A DNA stretch of 64,000 nucleotides from Lineus longissimus (GCF_910592395.1 NC_088312.1:11844001-11908000), one strand, 5' to 3'; positions 47,325 to 58,435 are shown, numbered from the stretch's first letter. Notes: a model not told the origin generated them from the sequence alone. A program made the numbers and translations.

Positions 47325-47765
47325 CATCCATTGTGGATTTGTCCAATTTGTGGTTGTTCTACCTCACGGATGACCGGATATGGGCAGTCGGAGCATGATT
47401 GAATAGCTTCTGAATGTAAACACGATGACGTCTGCTCGGCTCAATCACGTCTGCTCATGTTTAAAATAAACATTTGGAGGGGATTGGTGGGTTTAATGCT
47501 GCTGTTTTGGTAAGTAAAGGCTGGTCACGTCACCTAGGCTTGTCAATTCACGTTTTTGTTCTTTGGCTTTGCTCAAAGGCGGGGATGCCAATCCCCAACG
47601 CTTTTGGTACGGTACTTTATTTACCGTTGTTTTTCTTTATTTACTGTTGTTTTTCCCCACTGATGACCAGATACGGGGAGACGGAGAGAGAATGGCTTCT
47701 GAAAGTAAACATGATGGCGTCTGCTTGGCTCCCAATTATGGCAACGCATGTTTGAAATAATCATT
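47325..47765. repeat. tandem duplication, period about 285 bp
   Basis: The block 'gatgaccggatatgggcagt' ... 'cttctgaatgtaaacacgat' ... 'catgtttaaaataaacattt' (about 47368-47476) recurs as 'gatgaccagatacggggaga' ... 'cttctgaaagtaaacatgat' ... 'catgtttgaaataatcattt' (about 47660-47766). Confidence 0.75.
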
Positions 47766-48445
47766 TGGGGTATTTGATGGATGCTTTGGATTTGGACGCA
47801 GCTAATGTTGTGGCGGGGAGGCAGTCAATTAGAACGCTCAGGTCATCAAAGGGAAGATTTTACCAGAGCTCCTTCTCCTTCTTCATCTTCTTCACCTTGT
47901 TCATTGAAGGTGGTGATGCTTATTACTGTGGTTTCTAGCCGAACTTGCATGGTACCATAAGCCTAGAGACAACAGAATCGTCTGCAGTAAGGTACAGCTT
48001 TTGAAAGACAGTACCTGTGACCATTCTTTTCAATGTTGGAAGAAGCGGTGGCCTATTTATTTAAAGCGCCGTGCAAAGGAGCAATTTTTTGCTTTGACCT
48101 GCCATAATAGTCACTCTGATATGTTACAGAAAGATTTGTCACTGGGTTTGATTTTGAACGCAGGTTGCTGCGACCACCGTGTCTTGTCGCTGGCAACTGC
48201 GATGATCACCATAATGGGCGATTTTTGTCGCAACTGATCATGATTGCAGGTTGCAGCAACAAAAATCACTTGGTGCTAAATCGAAACTGTTCAAGTTGCC
48301 TCTAATCAAATTGTGACTGCTCGATTCTTAAAACAGTTATGTGGCAAAAATGTACTTTGACGGTAATAAGGTGTTCTGAAGATGCCTATTTCCATGATTT
48401 CGGAAAAGAGAGGAACTTACTATTCTTACTTCATTGCCGAGATAT
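47766..48445. other. no gene recognised
   Basis: AT-rich; one 78-codon frame without domain. A loose inverted pair 'gcgatttttgtcgcaactga' / 'ggttgcagcaacaaaaatc' lies near 48218-48270. Confidence 0.35.
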
Positions 48446-48747
48446 AAAATATTCAACAGGTTAATCTCATCCAAGGCCAATTTTTGCCTATATTGTGCTT
48501 GTACTCATTAACTATGCTTGTAATCACACTCTAGTCCTCCATTTACCCATTACACTGTCTGAGTGGCTAATTTCCAACGCAAGCACAATCATATTAAAAA
48601 TATTCAACAGGTTAATCTCATCCAAGGCCAATTTGTGCCTATCTTGTGCTTGTACTCATTAACTATGCTTGTTATCACACTCTAGTCCTCCATTTACCCA
48701 TTACTCTGTCTGAGTGGCTAATTTCCAACGCAAGCACAATTATACCT
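48446..48747. repeat. 151-bp tandem duplication, nearly identical
   Basis: 'attcaacaggttaatctcat' occurs at 48451 and 48602. The copies match through 'ccaaggccaattt', 'gtgcttgtactcattaacta', 'tctagtcctccatttaccca' and 'ttccaacgcaagcacaat' with only a handful of changes, so the duplication is fairly recent. Confidence 0.95.
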
Positions 48748-50580
48748 GGCTTATAGATATCATCTTGGGATATCCCTAGCCAAAATATATAGATCGTGAT
48801 AACCATAACCGTGCTGTTGTCTGTAGTCCACAATCTGATATGCTGGACCAATTATATGGTGTATATTAGTATTGATGAGTGTTTATGTGGTAAGATTGGT
48901 TCCTGAATGTCTCGCTAGGGGGCCATGAGATTATTTTATTGCCTGTAACAATAATTGGATGGTGCACAATGTTATGTGTTGTTTCTAAACAGCTGGGCCC
49001 AGTCTTGGTCACCCTGAGCCTCTGGGCCAAAATAACTGTCATTTATGACTACATTTTGAGGGGCATAGTAAAAATGCCTTTATCGTGATGAATTAGGTGA
49101 GAACTTCACATGATTAGAAGTTCAATCAAAAATAGTTGCGTGTTAACAGCTTATACTGACTTTATTCACAAGAGTATCCAGTGCCAAGAGCAATTTTAGT
49201 TCATCATTTGACTCCTAGATGGCCAAACCTGCTAACTTTAGTCCTGCCACCTATGAGGCAGCTCACAAACTAAAACGTTTTCTTCGGTTCAAGTGATTTC
49301 CTGGTTACTGATATTATTATATATATTTCAGGAGCAACTGTCTTTGTTTTATGTAAAGTAAGCACCTTACTTATCTCGTTTAGACAATTTTTGCTCTGCA
49401 GCCAAACTGGTCTCACGAATCTAAACACTGATCCCCTCTTTGGATTGGGTCCACGGCCCACCTGTTATATGATTGGGAACAATTACTCCTCTTATCAAGA
49501 CAGTCCTTTTCTTTTTCGTTAAAAAGTGGAGATGATATCCCTTGTGATATCATACCGATTCCGATGCCAAAATCTCTTGTGTTGGTTGGTGACCAAAGTT
49601 TCATACTGTAAGTGCTCGGTCATACTGATTTGCCATGGAGGAACTTCAGAAATGTTTATCAGGTCATTAGCAGCACATTAGTATCAGTAGTTCACACCGG
49701 CAGCCTGGTATGTGGTTAAAGTATCATGATATACCTTTGTTTTGAGTGGAACTTCATACTTTATGCCTCTCAGGTAGGCTTTCTTGGCAGGCCTACCTAT
49801 GATTAAAGCAGGTGCATGAGTATCAATTAGCAACATTTAGGAACAGCCTACTTAGGCCTACTAAAGTTCTTTATTTGGCATTTTCTCAAGCCTCCGATGT
49901 ATTTTATGATAGAAAACTACATAGCCATCGAAAGGTCATTTTAACCCCAAGGCGTTGATGTCACTACCCCCTCTGAATGCTCCCCTAATGGTTGTAACAG
50001 CTAGGCAGACCCCCGAAAACATAGCCGTAAACATGTTTTTCATGCAGATCTTGGGGCCTTTTGGGGTAAAAAGTGGTTCTGCCCCCCTCCCCTTGAGAGC
50101 CTACTGCCCCCAGGACCAAATAGTCAAATACAGTCATGAAAGGGTTCGTGCTACCGCTCGCAAATTTGTCAAAACTCATCAGTAGGGCTGGCCTTTTGAT
50201 CTTCATATGCCTGTGGTATCGTGTGGTACAAAACCTTTTGGGTTTGAATGCTGAAATGTGGCTTTGATCTGATCCCTATTGTCAAGAACTAATTCTTGCT
50301 GATGTGTATTATAGAAGCGAGTTGCTTTGACTAGGTGGCAGGGAAGTTACTGCTGTACCTGGTGCACTCAAAAGATTTTGGTAGACTTCAGGAATTCAAA
50401 GACATTGTTGGCAACTTGGAAATTTCTATATTTACTTTTTGCAATGATTTTTATTGAAGCAATTTGAGCTGAAAGGTACCTGTGATAGACTACCAACAGA
50501 CAATTAGACTTAACAATGGAATTGTAAACACCTGGGTGTAAACAAACCAGGAAACTCGATGTTGACGGCAAACGAGATGG
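48748..50580. other. no gene recognised
   Basis: Single-copy sequence with ORFs under 80 codons. No arrays, foldbacks or convincing exons. Confidence 0.4.
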
Positions 50581-51480
50581 AGAAATATCAAAGCTGAGTA
50601 CTCCTGGTCGGTAGCAACAGCAATGTGAAAATATCAAAGGTTGTCTTATCGAGTTTGTGAAGCTTGCGTTGTCCGGTGGTACAACGAGGGATAGCACAAT
50701 ATGAAGGTATCCACGGTAACTCCATAGAAACCGATGATGATTTCGTGATAGAGAACTGATTCGCTTCAACATGGTTCTCCGCCTTTGGTTAGTTTGAGAT
50801 GATTGGTGTGAGTTTCATCACTACCACTTTGGCGGTGCTGGATCTGCCTTTGCTTGCAGGTGAGAAGTTGTAGGAGGCAGAATTGAGTATTCTTTCAGTT
50901 GATGGAGAATCTCTGGATATAAGGTACAGTGGTACAATTAGAACTACAGTAGAGTTGTAGCAACCGTGTGCTGCCAGCTGTTCTGTACACTTAAGGGGCT
51001 ACTGGGCTGTGATTGTACTATTAGGAGCTGTCACTGTTTCAACTGCAGAATTTCCATGGAAACTTATGATGACTTGTGATAGAAAACTGATGCAGTTCAG
51101 CAGTGTCATTTTGTCTCACAAGGATGATCAACATGTTAGGGTCATTATTCAGCTATGGATAGATCCATCTCCAGGTGTTCCACCTCAAGTTTTCACATGC
51201 GACTCTCTGGATAGCTCTGTTCACAGGTGATAACAAGCCAATTCAACCTCGGATCTGTTGAAAATGATGGTGATTCTGTGATTGAAAACACTTAACAACA
51301 TTATCTGGATAGGATCAGTGCAGTCTCATTGTAACGACTGTGGATCTACATGTGCCGGTAAGGTAAAACGAGGGTGTTCTTTAAGTTTATTGTGAAACTT
51401 TTCGGTCAGATAAAAATGATGATGTGAGTGTCATTATACACCTTTCCAGAAATGGGGCGCTGAGTGTCCGATATAGTGAT
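50581..51480. repeat. old degenerate array, period about 240 bp
   Basis: Loosely repeated blocks: 'gaaaccgatgatgatttcgt' (50728), 'gaaacttatgatgacttgtg' (51058), 'gaaaatgatggtgattctgt' (51259), each followed by 'gat(a/t)gaaaactga'-like words, and 'gtgtgagtttcatcacta' against 'gatgtgagtgtcattatac'. The 134-codon minus frame at 50368-50772 partly overlaps it and shows no domain. Confidence 0.4.
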
Positions 51481-52207
51481 GTCATAAGGGGAAACTAGGC
51501 CTTATGGTGGAGGTACAAAGGAGATAGTCATGGTTGACCAACACACTTGAATGCCTTTAATGACGGACAAGGGGGAAAAGTTAGTTCCAATGCAAGCCAC
51601 CAATTTCGGGAAGCGTGTATAACTACTATGGATCTAGCTCGATTTACCATTGGTAAGCTCATTCATAAGAGGCATTTTTCCACTTTAGTTTCCATTTCAT
51701 ATCATTATCATAACATTGCTGTAATAGTTTCACAGCTTGTCAGTTTGATTTTCTTCTCTTGCTGAGCACACCACGATAAAATCAAAGCACCTATGGATAC
51801 GATATTGACTTCCTATCATATATCCTGTCTCCAATGATGGTCAAGGTATCGCAACTAGTATTCTTGGTATAAAGTAGACAGATAGCGGTTAACATGTCAC
51901 TTCGATTATTATCATCAGGCTACTTTGGCTATCAATGATGATATTCTGGGGAATAACAACAATGGTTTATGTTCTATTATCGTCTTACAATAGGGTTCAT
52001 ATTTTGAGTAAGGCAGTATCTGCAAAACCAGAATAGACATGTTGTTTGCCAATTTGTTTTGGCTTACGAGAAGGCAGATGGTTGGTCACATATTTTCAGC
52101 CTTGATATCCACAGTTTCTTAATGCGGACTTAAGATTAGTGATAGTTGTTGAAAAGCACTTTGAAACAGACCCAGGTCCGTCTAAGCGCAACATAAAAGG
52201 GGCTTTT
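51481..52207. other. no gene recognised
   Basis: AT-rich interval before dispersed repeat A, with one 72-codon frame and nothing else of note. Confidence 0.35.
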
Positions 52208-53149
52208 TAGCTCACCTGGGTGAGCTTATGTCGTCACGTCTTGTCCGTCGTCTGTCTGTCCGGCGTCCGTCAACAATGGTGGCACGTTTGCTCACCATTG
52301 AGTCTAGGAGGTTGAAACTTGGTGTGTGGATGTCTTATGACAGCATGACCTGACATACCGAAAATCATTGCAATTTGACCTACTTTCTGGGCTCCAGGCG
52401 GCCATCTTTGAAAACCTTATTTTGTCAATATCTCATGAATGCTGATAGCTAGGATCTTGAATTTTTTTCTGTGGATACCTCTGAAGAGACTACATGACAT
52501 AATACCCGGGTTTTTGATTTGACCTACTTTTCAAGGTTACAGTGGTCAAACTCTATAATTTCACCGCAGGTCAATGTGACCAACTTTTATTGGCTCCAGG
52601 CAGCCATCTTGGAAAACCTTATTTTGTCAATATCTCATGAACGCTGATAGCTAGAACAATGAAATTGTTACTGTTAATACTTCTGATGAGAGTACATGAC
52701 GTAATGTGCGGGTGTTTCTGATTTGACCTACTTTTGAAGGTCACAGAGGTCAAACTCTAAAATTTCAGCGAAGGTTGCACGTTTTGTCATTAATTGTTCT
52801 AGACCCTTCAAATTTGATATGTAGACACCTATTGGGCATCTGTACATATTTACAAAAACTCAGGTCAATGTGACCTACTTTTCAGGTGTAAATAGGTCAG
52901 GTCATAACACTCAATGTCAGTTATATCCAGAAACCTTCACTTTGTGATCTTCAAAGGTGAATTATTGATTGATATGATCCAGAGTTTTCGAAACAAGCTG
53001 GGTTTGGTTATTTCAGCTTATTTAGTAAGGAGCAGTGAGTTTGGCCATATGGAGGGTGTTCTCGACTTGTAGGGTTGTATTTGTGGGTTTGGGGTGGCAA
53101 TGGTGGATGGTTTTTCTCCTGTGGTAATCATAGGGCTTTAATGATGTGG

Positions 53150-53580
53150 AAGCTCTCACACGATACTGCACATGTAAAGTGATTTAAGGTTATATGAGTT
53201 GATTAGGAGCTGTTTATACTGACATTCAGTTTTGTTGTAGAGTTTGTAAAAAGGGAAAGTTTTATTTGGATAGTTTGAGGTTTGGAGGTGAGAGGTGAGA
53301 GGATGCATTGCTTATGAAGGCAATGCGTCCTCTCACATTGTGCTGCAGATGTTAAATGGATGAAGCGGATACAAGTTGATTGGTCCTGTTTGTACTCACA
53401 TTCAGATAGAAATGTCGTGGAATATCGGACAGTTGTGGTTGACGAGAAGAAGGATGCATTGATGTGATTTTGTCCCTGCTGCATTTGGGCACTGGAATGT
53501 GCTGTATGCACTGACGTCATAATTGCAAGAAGTTTGGTGCATGTCATGTTGAGGAACTTTCTGGCATGAAACATTGCACT
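53150..53580. repeat. degenerate duplication of about 180 bp with an inner hairpin
   Basis: 'gttgattaggagctgtttat' then 'actgacattcag' at about 53198 is echoed by 'gttgattggtcctgtttgta' then 'ctcacattcag' at about 53374. Between them 'gagaggatgcattgc' (53298) and 'gcaatgcgtcctctc' (53321) form an inverted repeat with one mismatch. The 123-codon minus frame here is composition-driven. A palindromic CRE (TGACGTCA) is at 53512-53519. Confidence 0.6.
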
Positions 53581-53867
53581 TGTGAATGTTTTTGGGTATG
53601 ATACGGCTGCTTCAAATCGTTGACGAAATCATGAAATGAGCAGAGTGGATGCCGGTCGGGCCTAGGCCCACACTAGTACTACTTACTTGACTTCAAGCTC
53701 GGTGTCATTAATTACTACAAGCCGCCCAAAGAATACACACGCATTCCTAATGGCTTATGTCACTTGAAACATGGCTCTTTCCACAAACTTACCAGTTACA
53801 AGGCGCAAACACCGAAAGTACCAGCAGCCGTGGCTGTCATATTTTACGCCACGATGACATGAGCATA

Positions 53868-53893
53868 CACGTGCATACACGTGCATACACGAG
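53868..53893. repeat. 10-bp microsatellite 'catacacgtg'
   Basis: About two and a half copies of 'gcatacacgt'. Short and possibly unstable. Confidence 0.8.
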
Positions 53894-54100
53894 GTGTACA
53901 ACGTAAAATCGTGTGTGTTGCAACGTCACAAAATTGTGCAATGTCTGCGTCGTCATCGGATCTTGCTAAAAATTATCAGTTCACAATTTCGGACGCGTCA
54001 TCAGTTTTGATATTCACTGATAAAATCCTTTTTTTCTTCTAAGTCAAATTTCGTCTGCGCTCCTTTTCACCGTAAACTACCTTGAAAATTATTTTGCTAA

Positions 54101-54256
54101 CTATTCCATGCGGTTAAACCGATTGGAGCGGGTTCTATCATAGATAACTGGAGGTCGAAATCCACAACCAGGAATATGACTTATGAAACCATTTGAAGCG
54201 GTCCGCAAAAGCCTTCGTCGTGAGGTGGTGCCGCCTGTCGGCGGTTCCGGGACCAT
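54101..54256 (-). CDS. unassigned small ORF, 51 codons
   Basis: The ATG (minus strand, at 54256) has G at -3 and G at +4. The peptide begins MVPEPPTGGTTSRRRLLRTA, contains SHIPGCGFRPPVIYDRT at about residues 26-42, and ends shortly after at a stop. The Pro/Gly/Arg-rich make-up and the '(H)IPGxGFxP' string are reminiscent of short ciliary microtubule-inner-protein motifs, but that is a weak analogy. It lies entirely inside the insertion in repeat A, with its ATG about six bases from the junction. The frame continues upstream into repeat sequence without biological sense. It could be the end of a gene or retrocopy, or chance. Confidence 0.2.
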   Translation of the reverse strand: MVPEPPTGGTTSRRRLLRTASNGFISHIPGCGFRPPVIYDRTRSNRFNRME

Positions 54257-54600
54257 TGCGTCAAGATTGACATAGAGTTTGTAACATTTTAACCTTGACC
54301 TAGTTTCCAAGGTCAGAAAGGGCAAACTATAAAATTCCACTTAAAAGTTGATATATTCACTACTATTTGTCTTAGATTCTTCAAATTTTATATGGAGACA
54401 CCTAATGGGATCTATACAAGCTGACCCAATTTAGGTCAACTGTGACCTAGTTTATCAAGTTGCAGAACTCAAACTCTAAAAGTGTCATTGACGTGCCACA
54501 TTTTTTTATATCTAAAAGTCAATTTAACCTCCATAAGTCATTTCATCTGCAATTTAATGATTCCCAGGTGAGCACAATGTCCCCAGGACATTTCATTAAA

Positions 54601-56005
54601 TACAGAAATTTAGTTTTATGTCGACTGTACTGTTATCTTGACTCTCAAGACCATGACATCTCTTAAGATTCTTCTTTATACTGATGCAAGTATGAGGTGG
54701 TACAGAAGCTCCCCGCAGGGAGTAGGATGATTGTCATGATCACACATCTTGGCACTAAGTGATAGAAGTTGGTGGTTGTGCTGAGTGTCAGTCCAAATAT
54801 CTCCTCACTTCAGCCACTCTTTAGATGCGAACCTGCCTTCCAATACTCCATAGGGGCTATTCACACTATTTTCACCTGACTAGGAGATAATGAACATATA
54901 GTAAAAACCAGAGTGGCAGAGGTTGAAAATATTAAGGTATCTCCTCCAGTAATTTACCTAGCAGTGAAATGTCAAAAAAGATCCACCTAACTATTTAACA
55001 TTCCTCTACAACAGCTGTTTTAAATACTTCCGAGAACGCAGCTTTTTCTACTGAGATATCAAAATGTTTCTCCAGGCTTGTAGAAATTGCACAAACTCAG
55101 GTGTAACCTTGTGGTAGTTTTTTTGCTGAGAGTTCAACAACAGTGTTAAGTAGACACTGAAAGAGAGCAAATACTTCAGTGGTGGAGTCTGAGAAAGTGG
55201 CCCCTCCACCGAGGTGTTTTTACATGGTCCGTTTCTCTGAATTTTCTCCAACAAGCGAGGCGATATTTCTCGGGAAAAGCATCAATCTTTTCAAATTTGT
55301 TGAGTAATTTCCTTAAAATGTTGAAAGCAGAAGACCAGTTGGCTGCCACTTCTGGATGACCAAGGAAGAAATTCTTTCATATTTCACACTTTGTTCTATG
55401 GTATTGGTTTACCATTTGGGAGTTCACGTCAAAGCCTTGGTATATCTGACAACCTTGCCTTTAGTGGTGGCCACTGGAGTGACCAAAGGAATCTTCTTTC
55501 AAGCTTTGATACACCTGATCATCTTTGATAACATTCTTGATAATTGTATCATCAAAGATGGGAGAGTTTGCAGTGCTTTGTGGAATTTGCTGGCGTTTTA
55601 GCCACGCAACGTCTTGGTATAATCTTGTGTTGGCATGCAGTATGCACTTCAATTTCTGATTTCCGAAAGAGGCTTCTTACAAATTTGATTTTGTCTTAAT
55701 CAATAGCATTCCGCGAAGATGAGGTCACTGCAGCTGCCGCCCTCTATTTCCCCATCGCTGAATTACAGGTAATGTCGGACAAACATGCAGTTTCGTAATG
55801 GATTCAGGCTTTCTAACTAGGGCAGTTAGATTCAATCTGGCACATGTCCGAGTGATGGAAATACTACATAATTGTTCTGAATATTTCTCTCTGACTCTAT
55901 GGTATCATTCATGCTAAAAACAATGCAGGGTCAAAGATAATTGACTTTGAAATAAGCTCAAATGCGTAGAAATAAGTGTCGCTGTCCGACTGTCACGTGA
56001 CTAAA
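54601..56005. other. no confident gene; several mid-size frames on both strands
   Basis: Between 55040 and 55660 the minus strand has frames of 68 and 63 codons separated by a frame change and the plus strand has one of 81 codons (55356-55601), all without recognisable domains. The minus-strand pieces have an ordinary amino-acid make-up (for example KVTPEFVQFLQAWRNIL) and might be a decayed gene or retrocopy. This is only an impression. Confidence 0.25.
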
Positions 56006-56070
56006 ACGTCATCAATATCTTATGCAAATGACCTTGTGAGCTATAAATAGTAACTTCGCGGGATGCTATT
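56006..56070 (+). promoter_or_regulatory. octamer plus TATA box promoter-like module
   Basis: A perfect octamer ATGCAAAT (about 56020-56027) is followed about 13 bases later by 'ctataaatag' (about 56041-56050), a near-consensus TATA box. An 'acgtcatca' half-CRE precedes it (56007). The order and spacing fit a POU-factor-driven core promoter pointing right, with a start expected near 56075. No convincing ORF follows; the first ATG frames are only a few codons. A non-coding transcript or chance are both possible. Confidence 0.3.
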
Positions 56071-56672
56071 GCAGCTTTCTCAGAATGATGCCAGCTAGGA
56101 TTTAATAATGCTAGTATGACCTTTAGAGAGTTGTCTATAGGTTTAGTGGTCAGTAATGCATTTATGAATATGGAAGTCTCTAGTGCAATCCACCCAGTGT
56201 TTGGTGTCTGGAAAAGGTCAATCTTACTTGTGACTTCTGTGACAGCAGTATACATGTATCATTAATCATCCTTCCATGGCCAGGCCTTTAGATTTATTGA
56301 TCTCTAAAGTACACTTGCACAATGGATGATGTTGGAAATCTTCAAAATCTTCTTTGCCACAAGCACAGTCATTGGCCTATTCTGTTTGATAACTAAATGA
56401 TGTTGCCAAAGAGAAGGAAATGTTCAGCCACCTTACTCTTAAATTGCTAGGTCTTCTGATGGTTATAGCCAGTTGGAGTCTTAACCAATAGCTCACTATT
56501 TACAGTTACTCTTTAAATTGCCCAGTTTGTTTGGTTGCCTTGACATCAGGAGGCCGGCTTTCTCAACAGGATCACCGAGGATGCTTCATGTTCTCACATA
56601 AAAGCTGTTGGCAGGCTGAGATCAATGGCTCTTAGGTTGCTGGTATGGCTGTGTGTGGGCTGTGGATTTTGA
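56071..56672. other. no gene recognised
   Basis: Single-copy sequence downstream of the promoter-like module. No ORF of note on the plus strand. Confidence 0.35.
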
Positions 56673-56894
56673 GGGTTGACCGCATGCACCACCATTTTGG
56701 CTAACTTGAGATCCAAAAGCAATTAAATCTTGTTGAAAATGAAGTAAATGCCAATTTCAAGGTTGGGAATCTGTTCTTTGTTTTCCAGAGAACAGCCTCC
56801 TATGTTTAAATCGGCTTTTGCTTCATTTTGAAGGATTTCTAATTGCTTCAGGATTTCAACTTTTAGCTAAAATGGCGGCACCAATGGTCAACCC
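56673..56894. mobile_element. about 220-bp palindromic MITE family, copy 4
   Basis: Starts 'gggttgaccgcatgcaccac' then 'cattttggcta' and ends 'agctaaaatggcggcaccaa' then 'tggtcaaccc'. The arms pair along nearly the whole length (222 bases). It is flanked by TTGA (56669-56672) and TTAT (56895-56898). Confidence 0.85.
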
Positions 56895-57731
56895 TTATAC
56901 GGTAAATATGTCTGGTGGAAAAGCCTGAGATTTGCTTCTATTGGCTATTTGTGTATTCTTTGTCTGCAACATTTTGGGCTCTGGAGCGCAAACTACTGGC
57001 CTGATTTCTCTGAAATCTCATTTTAGGGGATTGAGATAACCCCCGAAAAGTGTCGTTTGAAGCATGGAACTAATTGGCCCTGGACCCTCACACTTAGAAG
57101 TCTGTTACAAGGCTCCTGAGATTTTGTCAAGACTTTAGTTCCACTCCTGAGTAAGAAAGTCTAGTTCGAGCCTGATTGATCTGTGCATTTAGTGACCAAA
57201 CAGGATTTAAGGGTTCGGCATTCCAAACCAGCCTCTCTTGTGACCAGTACTACCATTCTTGTCAAATTCTGTTCAAAACATCTCAACATGATTAGAGCAA
57301 CTTGTGACTTTGTGTGGTATCAATCAAGCAGAGAGCTTGCAAATTGGGTTAGAATTCCTTCATTCTCTTGATGAGTGCTCTCCATTCAAAATTGATTCTG
57401 CTGGTCTCTATGTAAACATCTTACCAAAAAAATCAATAAGAAATAAAATTGCGACCGTCAATCTTGCTTTGTTGTTCGAGAGCAAATTTATGGCATATTT
57501 CTTCTACTGTCGATAATCAATTGGGTGGAAGACTGGTATTGGTGCTGAGAATTGAGCGTACTAAATGCTTTCGTCCCTAGTATCAAAGCATTCAATCAAG
57601 TTTGAGACATCCTTGCAAATAGTCTCTGGTGAAATGTTTAGAAGATTCTGTGTTTAAAAAATGTTGGGATGTATAGATTTGATTTGTCCAGTTATCGATA
57701 ATGATGAAAATATGCTCAGTGTGTCGAAATA
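56895..57731. other. no gene recognised
   Basis: Two overlapping plus-strand frames of 62 and 70 codons (57183-57516) lack recognisable domains. No repeats. Confidence 0.35.
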
Positions 57732-57966
57732 CAGTCCAAATTACAATTGTAATCCCTAAATTCGCGTCGGCGCATCATTGACGTGCTACAAACCGCATAG
57801 GGTCGCGCGTTAGTCGCGTGTAGGCCACAAGTAATTTACGCGAAACATAGAGAGATAGGCATGTCACTGCAGGTGCGTCATTGACGCGTAACCCGGCGCA
57901 CAACTCTCGCGTACATTGTGTGTCACTGACGCGAAGGAGGATGGATGTCAATTGTGACTTGGACTG
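57732..57966. mobile_element. 235-bp TA-flanked CAGTCC foldback element, copy 2
   Basis: The ends 'cagtccaaattacaattg' and 'caattgtgacttggactg' are inverted repeats between TA (57730-57731 and 57967-57968). The interior shares 'aaattcgcgtcggcgcatca', 'acgcgaaacatagagagata' and 'gaaggaggatggatgtcaat' with copy 1 at 27445. The many CpG in it suggest a younger copy than copy 1. No coding capacity. Confidence 0.85.
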
Positions 57967-58435
57967 TAGTACATAAAGCATTATATCCATCATTCTTGTG
58001 GGTTTCTGTTTGTAGTTGTGTCCTGTTTTAAGAAATGGTATGGAGACTTCTTTCCTGTCAAGCGACCAGAGGGCATCTTGGCAGTGATAGCTGCATAGGC
58101 CTTTAATTCTTCTCATTCCCTTGTAGACCATGTCAGTGGTTGAATGAACATCTGTGCGTAATTTCAACCTCATCTTCCTGGTATACCTCTTGTTCCCTAA
58201 CTTCCTGAACCAAGTAGCTTGTATAATCAGCGTTACTCTTGTTTACGCTATTAGCTTGGTTGAGGAGAAGGTCTTGGAAGCGATCCAAACAGTACTTGCA
58301 TTACTGCTGATGTTGATGTTGGTATTTACACACCAGTGTTGGCAAGATGAGCCTTTGGCAGTTGAGTTGGATGTAATTGTATTTTCAGGTGCAGTTAATC
58401 GTTTCTAACTTCTTACCCTTTGAAGACTCAAGCTA
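57967..58435. other. no confident gene
   Basis: The 132-codon minus frame 57775-58173 begins here but runs into the foldback element, and the plus strand has an 84-codon hydrophobic frame (58154-58408). Neither shows a domain. A decayed gene cannot be excluded. Confidence 0.3.

Larger units (their letters stand above)
52985..54261. other. insertion of about 1.28 kb inside dispersed repeat A
   Basis: In the copy at 860-1490, 'tgattgatat' is followed within a few bases by 'agatcaacatag' and 'accttgacctac'. Here the same two parts ('tgattgatatgatc' ending near 52980 and 'agattgacatag' starting near 54264) are about 1.28 kb apart. The inserted part has two halves: a degenerate repeat at 53150-53580 and a CpG-richer part at 53800-54260. 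I see no clear terminal inverted repeats or poly(A). Confidence 0.65.
52208..54600 (+). repeat. dispersed repeat A, full-length copy split by an insertion
   Basis: The head 'agctcacctgggtgagctta' followed by 'gtccgtcgtctgtctgtccg' and 'gtccgtcaacaatgg' resembles a repeat type that I recall as abundant in marine invertebrate genomes. Two internal sub-repeats ('accttattttgtcaatatct' at about 52417 and 52615) follow. The body matches 860-1490. The tail 'ccaggtgagcacaatgtccc' mirrors the head. The segment 52985-54261 is foreign to the element. No transposase is visible. Confidence 0.8.

Noticed and set aside
50368-50772. 134-codon minus-strand ORF
   Set aside because: No domain, no splice context, and part of it overlaps a degenerate repeat; length is within chance for a window this size.
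53203-53574. 123-codon minus-strand ORF rich in Ser/Thr
   Set aside because: It runs through a degenerate duplication with an internal hairpin; no recognisable protein feature.
57775-58173. 132-codon minus-strand ORF as a possible transposase or reverse-transcriptase fragment
   Set aside because: About half of it is the reverse strand of the CAGTCC foldback element, and no catalytic motif is visible in the remainder.
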